Of a stretch of 11,002 bases of DNA, positions 6,572 to 11,002 are shown piece after piece; the first letter of the stretch is position 1, and the number at the start of each line of letters is the position of its first letter. Source of the stretch: Pseudomonadota bacterium (lineage in GTDB: Bacteria > Desulfobacterota > Desulfovibrionia > Desulfovibrionales > Desulfovibrionaceae); NCBI GenBank assembly GCA_023417745.1, contig JAEZEM010000240.1, forward strand, positions 1 through 11,002, in the 5' to 3' direction. The notes under the pieces are model-generated. The model worked only from the letters and a program-made list of their open reading frames with translations, had not been told where the DNA came from and searched no databases. The position numbers were made by a program, and so were the translations under genes.

Positions 6572-8212
6572 CTATTCGTTCTGATCGGCCCGCCGGAATT
6601 CCCGGTAATCCAGACGGTGTCTTTTCATGCGTAGCCCCATGGTGCGGCGAGTCAGGCCCAGCTCCCGGGCCGCCTCGGTGGAGTTGCCGTGGTGCAGGCG
6701 CAGGGCTTCCACGAGCAGCTCGTATTCCACGGCGGCCAGCCGCGCTTCCAGACCCGCGCCCGGGGCCGGGCCGGACAGGTCCGGGGTTTGCAAGGACAGC
6801 GGCAGATTGTAGGCGTGGATGGCGTCGTCCTCGGTGAGAATCACGGCCCGGTGCATGACGTTTTCCAGCTCCCGGACGTTGCCGGGCCAGTGGTAGGCCA
6901 TGAGCATGGACAGGGCCGGGGCGGCGATGCGGTGGATCGTCTTGCCGTTTTCCTTGGCGTAGCGGGCGACGAAGTGCTCGGCCAGGGTGACGATGTCGCT
7001 GCCGCGTTCGCGCAGCGGCGGCACGCGCAAGGGAAAGACGTTCAAGCGAAAATACAGGTCCTGGCGGAACTCTCCCCGGGCGGCCATGGCCCCCAGATCC
7101 TTGTTGGTGGCGGCCACGATTCGGATGTTGACGGTGATGGTCTTGTTGCCGCCCACCCGTTCGAAGGCCCGTTCCTGGAGCACGCGCAGGAGCTTGGCCT
7201 GGACCCCCAGCGACAGTTCCCCCACCTCGTCGAGAAAGATGACCCCACCGTCGGCGTCCTCGAATCGGCCGCGCCGCAGGCCCGAGGCGCCGGTAAACGA
7301 GCCCTTTTCGTGGCCGAAAAGCTCGCTCTCCAGAATGCTTTCGGGCAGGGCGGCGCAGTTGAACTTGACCATGGGGCCGTCCGGGTTAGGGCCGGCGGCG
7401 TGGATGGCGTCGGCCAGCATTTCCTTGCCCACGCCGGATTCGCCGAGAAGCAGCACCGTGGTGCGGGTGGGAGCGGCCTTGTAGAGCAGAGCCAGGGTCT
7501 CCAGCATGGCCTTGGACGAACCGATAAAGGCCGAGGGCCGCTTGGCCCGCAGCCGGCCGAGCAGCTCTCGGTTGCGTTCTTCCAGCCGGGCCTTGTCCAC
7601 GGTCTCGACCAGATGGAGTTCCACGGCCTGGGCCAGCAGGGCGGCCGCCACCTCCAGGACTTCCACATGCTTTTGGAGCAGCTCCGGGTTGTCGTAGGCG
7701 CGAACGGCGCTGATGGTCCCCAGCACCTTGCCCCCGCGCAGGATCGGCACGCACACGAAGGCGCTGTCGCGGTCCTCGGGCCGCGACAGGCTGCCGGTGC
7801 GGTTGAGGATGGCCGGTTCGTCGCCGATGCGCGGCACGACGATGGGCGCGGCCAGGTCCACCACCTGGCCGGTGATGCCTTCGCCCGGCAGGTAGATTCC
7901 GCGCGAGGCCTCGTCCTCGGTGAGCCCCAGGCTCTTATGGATGATGATGGGGCCAAATTCCCGGTGATGCAGGCTCACCATGGCCCGGGACACGCCCATG
8001 TCGTCGCGCAGGTAGACTAGCAAGCGATCCAGGGCCGGCCCCAGGCCGTCCGGCTCGCCAAGGGATTGTCCCATTTCCCGCAACAGCGGCACGATGCGGC
8101 CCCGGCACACGCCGGCGTGGCAATCCTTGATGCGCGGATCGCCGGGCCGACCGGTTCCGGACGGGCATTGCCGGGCCGGACTCCCGGGGGCGGCGGTAAA
8201 AGGCTGCGGCAC
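6572..8212 (-). CDS. anfA: Sigma-54-dependent transcriptional activator, NifA/AnfA family
   Basis: The 546-residue product has a GAF domain (about 55-200), an AAA+ domain with Walker A GESGVGKE (257-264), a GSFTGA sigma-54 contact loop (304-309, usual form GAFTGA) and Walker B VIFLDE (324-329), and a Fis-type helix-turn-helix near 512-541. I chose the GTG at 8212 because AGGGAG sits 6 nt upstream; a TTG at 8236 in the same frame lacks such a site. Near the N-terminus, CHAGVC places Cys31 and Cys36 five residues apart, the spacing of the essential Cys21 and Cys26 reported for Azotobacter vinelandii AnfA. With anfO downstream and an AnfH-type Fe protein divergent, AnfA is the best name; NifA is the alternative. 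Its likely target is the -24/-12 promoter at 9235 through the TGT-N10-ACA site at 9075. Confidence 0.85.
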   Translation of the reverse strand: MPQPFTAAPGSPARQCPSGTGRPGDPRIKDCHAGVCRGRIVPLLREMGQSLGEPDGLGPALDRLLVYLRDDMGVSRAMVSLHHREFGPIIIHKSLGLTEDEASRGIYLPGEGITGQVVDLAAPIVVPRIGDEPAILNRTGSLSRPEDRDSAFVCVPILRGGKVLGTISAVRAYDNPELLQKHVEVLEVAAALLAQAVELHLVETVDKARLEERNRELLGRLRAKRPSAFIGSSKAMLETLALLYKAAPTRTTVLLLGESGVGKEMLADAIHAAGPNPDGPMVKFNCAALPESILESELFGHEKGSFTGASGLRRGRFEDADGGVIFLDEVGELSLGVQAKLLRVLQERAFERVGGNKTITVNIRIVAATNKDLGAMAARGEFRQDLYFRLNVFPLRVPPLRERGSDIVTLAEHFVARYAKENGKTIHRIAAPALSMLMAYHWPGNVRELENVMHRAVILTEDDAIHAYNLPLSLQTPDLSGPAPGAGLEARLAAVEYELLVEALRLHHGNSTEAARELGLTRRTMGLRMKRHRLDYREFRRADQNE

Positions 8213-8407
8213 GTCGGTCTCCCTGTTTCTCGTCAACGTCCTGGTGTCGTGCCCAGACGAAGGACATCAGGCGTTTCGCTGTCAATGCGCTCGATGGTTG
8301 ATCGTTTCCGGATGCCTGCCGGCGTGCTTTGGCCGGCGGCGCGAAACGGGATGGAGGCGGCCGGCTCGCGACGTTGCCCGCGTTCTCCGCCAACGCGGCC
8401 AGGGCAC

Positions 8408-8508
8408 GTGTCGCGTCCGCGAAAGGCCCAGGGGGCATTTCGCGGCCAACACAAGAAAACCATTGGTTTTCCGTAAAAACGCTCTCGCCTTTTCAAGGGG
8501 CGCGACAC
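8408..8508 (-). repeat. ~100-bp inverted-repeat element, copy 1
   Basis: The ends are GTGTCGCGTCC at 8408-8418 and GGGGCGCGACAC at 8497-8508, forming terminal inverted repeats. Read on the minus strand, it has an AT-rich stem near the left end, then a GAAAACCA-A-TGGTTTTC palindrome (8455-8471), then a near-perfect hairpin with arms CGCGAAA and TTTCGCG (8418-8444), ending in GACGCGACAC. It is 101 bp and aligns over its length with copy 4, with near identity over the final 38 positions. It lies in the likely leader of the activator gene, in the same sense. Confidence 0.7.
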
Positions 8509-8560
8509 GAGGAAAGCAAAACCCGCGCCAACAGCGCGTAAAGGCCAGCCCGCAACACTA

Positions 8561-8582
8561 TTTATGTTAATTTTGACATAAA
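8561..8582. promoter_or_regulatory. AT-rich dyad, possible operator or core promoter of the activator gene
   Basis: TTTATGT (8561-8567) and ACATAAA (8576-8582) form a 7-bp inverted repeat with an 8-bp spacer. On the minus strand TTGCTT (8588-8583) and CATAAA (8566-8561) could be a weak -35/-10 pair with 16-bp spacing for the activator gene, the dyad then overlapping it as an operator. The matches are modest. No ModE-like site was recognised. Confidence 0.3.
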
Positions 8583-8649
8583 AAGCAAGCCTCGGAGCCG
8601 CTCCCCGAGGGGCGGGGCGACCGGGAGGCCGCGCCGGGAATCGCGTCTC

Positions 8650-8757
8650 GTGTCGCGTCGTGTCGCAAAAACAATACAGCGTATTGTTTTTGTAAAAGTT
8701 CATTGTTTCGGGGCGTTGCCTTTGAAGCGTTCAGTGTGCTTTTCGCGGACGCGACAC
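8650..8757 (+). repeat. ~100-bp inverted-repeat element, copy 2
   Basis: Perfect 10-bp terminal inverted repeats (GTGTCGCGTC at 8650-8659, GACGCGACAC at 8748-8757) bound a 108-bp element. Inside is a perfect 12-bp inverted repeat with a 3-nt loop: CAAAAACAATAC (8666-8677), AGC, GTATTGTTTTTG (8681-8692). The left end is duplicated, with a second GTGTCGC at 8660-8666. Its right 19 bases are almost the same as those of copies 1 and 4. It is oriented like copy 4. Confidence 0.7.
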
Positions 8758-8773
8758 CCGCTTGCGCCCTGGC

Positions 8774-8882
8774 CTAGTGTGGCGTTCGGGAAATGCCCTA
8801 GCACTGGTTTGTGCAGTAATAACCCGTAATCATTGTTTTATTCACAAAAAACATAAATGTTTTTTTGCGAACGCCACACTAG
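8774..8882 (-). repeat. ~100-bp inverted-repeat element, copy 3 (diverged)
   Basis: A perfect 15-bp inverted repeat, CTAGTGTGGCGTTCG at 8774-8788 and CGAACGCCACACTAG at 8868-8882, bounds a 109-bp AT-rich element. Near its right end is AAAAAACAT-AA-ATGTTTTTT (8846-8865), in the place of copy 2's internal stem once the orientation is reversed. Its terminal sequence on the minus strand matches that of copy 4 at about 16 of 20 positions. CTAG at both ends could include a TA target duplication, as made by IS630/Tc1-type transposases. It starts only 16 bp after copy 2. Confidence 0.65.
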
Positions 8883-9072
8883 CGCGGCGCGGCGCGTGCC
8901 GCGCGGGCTGGGCGTGGCCGCCCTTGCGGCGCGAAGCCGGCCTCGGCAGCGGTCACGCCGGCCGCCCCGACGCGTGAGACCGTACAACCCGGTGGCCTTT
9001 GGCCGACAAACAGACCAATTTTGGCGGCTTGGCATTTTGCGCCGCAAGCCAAGATGCTGCAGCCACTATACC

Positions 9073-9092
9073 ATTGTGTTGGTTCCGACAAT
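9073..9092 (+). promoter_or_regulatory. NifA-type upstream activator site
   Basis: ATTGT (9073-9077), ten bases, then ACAAT (9088-9092) contains the TGT-N10-ACA enhancer pattern recognised by NifA, extended to a 5-bp dyad. It sits about 145-160 bp upstream of the -24 element of anfH, a normal distance. It was the only exact TGT-N10-ACA match I found by eye in this gene-free stretch. AnfA proteins need not share NifA's site, so the binding protein is inferred. Confidence 0.55.
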
Positions 9093-9149
9093 TCTCTGGG
9101 AACAAGACGTGGCAAATACCGATTCTCAAGGACTTTCGTGATCGTCTAA

Positions 9150-9166
9150 TAAAATAAATTATTTTA
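9150..9166. promoter_or_regulatory. AT-rich 17-bp palindrome between activator site and promoter
   Basis: TAAAATAA-A-TTATTTTA is a perfect palindrome around a central A. It lies midway between the TGT-N10-ACA site and the -24/-12 promoter, where IHF or intrinsic bending usually helps looping. The only IHF-like string nearby (TCTCAAGGACTTT, 9125-9137) matches the consensus imperfectly. A repressor site is an alternative. Confidence 0.35.
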
Positions 9167-9234
9167 AAGTGTTATTCTGAAAAGTAGGTGGTCTCGCCGA
9201 GGTCCGGCGAATCGGCGGCGTTCTTTAGAGAAGC

Positions 9235-9250
9235 TGGCACGTAAATGGCT
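9235..9250 (+). promoter_or_regulatory. Sigma-54 (-24/-12) promoter of anfH
   Basis: TGGCACGTAAATGGCT matches the consensus TGGCACG-N4-TTGCW at every specified base but one (G for T in the -12 half). Transcription would start near 9261, leaving a leader of about 53 nt before the anfH ATG. Confidence 0.82.
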
Positions 9251-9313
9251 AAATGAGAAAGCAACAGGGCGAAGCCATTTCGGAAACGCCTGTTGCTTGC
9301 AAGGAGAACGTAT

Positions 9314-10141
9314 ATGACCCGCAAGATCGCCATCTACGGTAAGGGCGGCATCGGCAAGTCGACCACCACCCAGAATACCGCCGCCGCCATGGCCCACTTC
9401 CACAACAAGAAGGTCTTCATCCACGGCTGCGACCCCAAGGCCGACTCCACGCGCCTGATCCTGGGCGGCAAGCCCCAGGAGACGCTCATGGACGTGCTGC
9501 GCGACCACGGCGCGGAAAAAGTCACCAACGAGAAGGTCATCAAGCAGGGCTACATGGGCATCAACTGCGTGGAGTCCGGCGGCCCCGAACCGGGCGTGGG
9601 CTGCGCCGGACGCGGCGTCATCACCGCCATCGATCTCATGGAGGCCAACGGGGCCTACACCGACGACCTCGACTTCGTCTTCTTCGACGTCCTGGGCGAC
9701 GTGGTCTGCGGCGGCTTCGCCATGCCCATTCGCGACGGCAAGGCCCAGGAGGTCTACATCGTGGCCTCGGGCGAGATGATGGCCATCTACGCCGCCAACA
9801 ACATCTGCAAGGGCCTGGTCAAATACGCCAAGCAGTCCGGCGTGCGTCTGGGCGGCGTCATCTGCAACAGCCGCAAGGTCGACGGCGAGCGCGAGTTCCT
9901 GGAAGAATTCACCTCGGCCATCGGCACCCAGATGATCCACTTCGTGCCACGCGACAACATCGTGCAGAAGGCGGAATTCAACAAGAAGACCGTGACGGAA
10001 TTCGACGCCACGGAAAATCAGGCCCTGGAATACAGCGAGCTTGGCCGCAAGATCATCGAGAACACCAATTTTGTCATCCCCAAACCCATGACCATGGACG
10101 AACTCGAAGCCATGGTCGTCAAGTACGGCATCGCCGACTAG
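9314..10141 (+). CDS. anfH: Nitrogenase iron protein, AnfH type (iron-only nitrogenase)
   Basis: This homodimeric ATPase donates electrons to the nitrogenase catalytic component and also acts in cofactor assembly. The 275-residue product starts at an ATG with AAGGAG 7 nt upstream. It has the P-loop GKGGIGKS (9-16), DPKADST (40-46), the [4Fe-4S] ligands Cys97 in GVGCAGRGV and Cys132 in GDVVCGGF, and Arg100. Length and several stretches match A. vinelandii AnfH as I remember it: the MTRK start, VFIHGCDPKADSTRLILGG, EFLEEFTSAIGTQMIHFVPR, QKAEFNKKTVTEF and the VVKYGIAD end. Molybdenum NifH proteins differ in these places (VGCDPKADSTRL without FIH; RRMTVIEY) and usually run past 280 residues. The AnfO and AnfA-like neighbours agree. 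A cluster III NifH is the alternative; a tree would settle it. Confidence 0.9.
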   Translation: MTRKIAIYGKGGIGKSTTTQNTAAAMAHFHNKKVFIHGCDPKADSTRLILGGKPQETLMDVLRDHGAEKVTNEKVIKQGYMGINCVESGGPEPGVGCAGRGVITAIDLMEANGAYTDDLDFVFFDVLGDVVCGGFAMPIRDGKAQEVYIVASGEMMAIYAANNICKGLVKYAKQSGVRLGGVICNSRKVDGEREFLEEFTSAIGTQMIHFVPRDNIVQKAEFNKKTVTEFDATENQALEYSELGRKIIENTNFVIPKPMTMDELEAMVVKYGIAD

Positions 10142-10192
10142 GGCCGCAGGCGCTTTCACACCGTCAGCAACAATCCGGCCCGTGCCGTCCGC

Positions 10193-10262
10193 GCCCGAAA
10201 CGGGCTGGGCCAGGACGACCGGCCCTGCCACGGCGGCAGGAAGCGGGCGCACGGTAGGCCGG
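10193..10262 (+). other. Cluster of stem-loops between anfH and nifI1
   Basis: The 139-bp gap holds GCCCG-AAA-CGGGC (10193-10205), CCTGCC-ACGGC-GGCAGG (10224-10240) and an outer pair CCGGCC (10219-10224) with GGCCGG (10257-10262) that competes with the second. No T-run follows. Such structures often protect the 3' end of the abundant Fe-protein message or reduce readthrough; this is an inference from position. Confidence 0.4.
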
Positions 10263-10280
10263 CAACAGGAGCAGCCGCAT

Positions 10281-10598
10281 ATGAAGATGATCAAGGCGAT
10301 TGTCCGGCCCGAAGCGGCCGAGACCGTGACCGAGGGACTGGCCGAGGCGGGCTTTTTCACCATGACCAAGATCAACGCCTACGGCCGGGGCAAGCAAAAG
10401 GGCGTCACCATGGGCGATGTCCACTACGACGAACTGCCCAAGACCATGATCATGATGGTGGTGGACGACAAAAACGTCGGGGAAGTGCTCAAAATCATCA
10501 AGTACAAGGCCTATACCGGCAATTTCGGCGACGGCAAGGTGTTCGTGCTGCCCGTGGAGCAGGTCTTCACGGTCCGCACCGGCCAGATGGGGCTCTAG
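10281..10598 (+). CDS. nifI1: PII-family nitrogenase regulator NifI1
   Basis: NifI1 forms a complex with NifI2 that inhibits the nitrogenase catalytic component when ammonium is present and is relieved by 2-oxoglutarate (shown in Methanococcus maripaludis). The 105-residue product begins MKMIKAIVRPE, the usual PII beta-strand start, and has GRGKQKG at 36-42, a short T-loop with VHYDELPK, then MIMMVVDD and a C-terminal GDGKVFVLPVEQVFTVRTG that fits the NifI1 branch. AGGAG lies 9 nt before the ATG. It sits between anfH and nifI2, the standard position in anaerobic bacteria and archaea. Its stop codon overlaps the left end of an inverted-repeat element. Confidence 0.92.
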   Translation: MKMIKAIVRPEAAETVTEGLAEAGFFTMTKINAYGRGKQKGVTMGDVHYDELPKTMIMMVVDDKNVGEVLKIIKYKAYTGNFGDGKVFVLPVEQVFTVRTGQMGL

Positions 10599-10697
10599 CG
10601 CGCGTCCCTTAGAAAATACGGTAGTATTTTTTAATAACAATCAATGGTTCTAGTTTGTTGCCTGCGAAATGCCCATGGGCTTTCGCGGACGCGACAC
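10597..10697 (+). repeat. ~100-bp inverted-repeat element, copy 4, filling the nifI1-nifI2 gap
   Basis: The element aligns with copy 1 over the same 101-bp length. The left end (10597-10607, with CGCGTCC preserved) has lost its first bases and overlaps the nifI1 stop codon; the right end, GACGCGACAC, is intact at 10688-10697 and abuts the nifI2 ribosome site. Inside are AAAATAC-GGTA-GTATTTT (10613-10630) followed by two more Ts, and GCGAAAT-GCCC-AT-GGGC-TTTCGC (10664-10686). The first hairpin with its T-run could act as a weak terminator or attenuator before nifI2. Confidence 0.7.
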
Positions 10698-10710
10698 GAG
10701 GAGGCGGGCC

Positions 10711-11002
10711 ATGAAAGAGATCATCGCCATCATCCGGCCCAAGAAGGTCGGCCCCACCCGGGACGCCCTGGACAAGCTGGGCCTGCCGAGCTTCATGGCC
10801 GTGCGCGTGCTCGGCCGGGGCCACCAGCGGGGCATCGCCGGCGAAGTCGCCTGCGACATCCCCGAGGAACTCAAGGGCCAGGGCAAGTCCGGGGGCATGA
10901 AGTACATCCCCAAACGCATGCTCTCCATCGTCGTGCCCAGCGCCGACGCCGACGCCGTGGTGCGGGAAATCATCAAGGTCAACCAGACCGCCCAGATCGG
11001 CG
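10711..11002 (+). CDS. nifI2: PII-family nitrogenase regulator NifI2 (C-terminus cut off by window)
   Basis: The first 97 residues are visible. They begin MKEIIAIIRPKKVG and continue with VLGRGHQRGIAGEV, a longer region in the T-loop position (about 45-68) carrying SGGMKYIPKRM, and end NQTAQIG, all typical of NifI2 as opposed to GlnB or NifI1. GAGGAGG stands 6 nt before the ATG. NifI2 partners NifI1 in nitrogenase switch-off. It is separated from nifI1 by 112 bp, wide for this operon and taken up almost entirely by an inverted-repeat element. The next genes should be anfD, anfG and anfK if the Fe-only assignment is right. Confidence 0.9.
   Translation, partial: MKEIIAIIRPKKVGPTRDALDKLGLPSFMAVRVLGRGHQRGIAGEVACDIPEELKGQGKSGGMKYIPKRMLSIVVPSADADAVVREIIKVNQTAQIG

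Larger units (their letters stand above)
8213..9313. other. Gene-free control region between anfA and anfH
   Basis: No credible coding sequence was found in these 1.1 kb: the open frames are GC-rich shadows with no ribosome site or family character. The stretch contains three ~100-bp inverted-repeat elements (8408-8508, 8650-8757, 8774-8882), an AT-rich dyad at 8561-8582, a GC hairpin at 8887-8904 (7-bp stem, GCGT loop), the TGT-N10-ACA site at 9075-9090, a perfect 17-bp AT palindrome at 9150-9166, and the anfH -24/-12 promoter at 9235-9250. Islands of AT-rich DNA alternate with very GC-rich DNA here, unlike the coding parts. Confidence 0.7.

Noticed and set aside
8233..8703. Possible small gene on the minus strand upstream of the activator
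   Set aside because: The frame is Arg/Pro-rich, spans two inverted-repeat elements and an AT-rich dyad, and has no ribosome site or motif.
8503..8757. Repeated GCGACAC strings as a simple regulator-binding motif or CRISPR-like array
   Set aside because: The copies fall in opposite-facing pairs that mark the ends of longer elements, and there is no regular repeat-spacer period.
9164..10375. Minus-strand open frame of about 400 codons opposite anfH
   Set aside because: It is antisense to a textbook Fe protein and runs across the anfH promoter and the nifI1 start; no signal of an independent gene.

Overview
The window reads as a high-GC chromosome segment of a sulfate reducer of the Desulfovibrionaceae (Desulfovibrio or Solidesulfovibrio type). 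This is inferred from the napC-napM-napA gene order, which is the arrangement known from Desulfovibrio desulfuricans ATCC 27774, from the two-gene nrfHA nitrite reductase, and from a nitrogenase operon carrying nifI1 and nifI2 as in anaerobes. No rRNA, tRNA, CRISPR array or transposase gene was seen.

Layout. Positions 1-3121 (minus strand) hold a nitrate reductase operon: napC, napM and the 5' nine-tenths of napA, which runs off the left edge. Positions 3515-5463 (plus strand) hold nrfH and nrfA, the cytochrome c nitrite reductase. The two operons diverge from a 393-bp region with a sigma-54-type promoter facing each way and two tandem TGTC-N10-GACA dyads between them. Positions 5464-5713 hold a hairpin and a 36-bp direct repeat. 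Positions 5714-8212 (minus strand) hold an anfO-family gene and a NifA/AnfA-type sigma-54 activator. A gene-free stretch of about 1.1 kb follows. It contains three inverted-repeat elements of about 100 bp, a TGT-N10-ACA activator site and a strong -24/-12 promoter. Positions 9314-11002 (plus strand) hold anfH, nifI1 and the start of nifI2, which is cut by the right edge; a fourth copy of the element lies between nifI1 and nifI2.

How the genes fit together. The nap and nrf products would reduce nitrate to nitrite and nitrite to ammonium in the periplasm with electrons from the quinol pool. The right half looks like the head of an iron-only (Fe-Fe) nitrogenase operon: the Fe protein matches AnfH rather than molybdenum NifH in length and in several signature stretches, and both an AnfO homologue and an AnfA-like activator with an N-terminal Cys-x4-Cys motif lie next to it. 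NifI1 and NifI2 would switch the enzyme off when ammonium is available. anfDGK are expected just beyond the right edge but are not visible. The most unusual signal is the family of four diverged ~100-bp elements confined to the anf intergenic regions.
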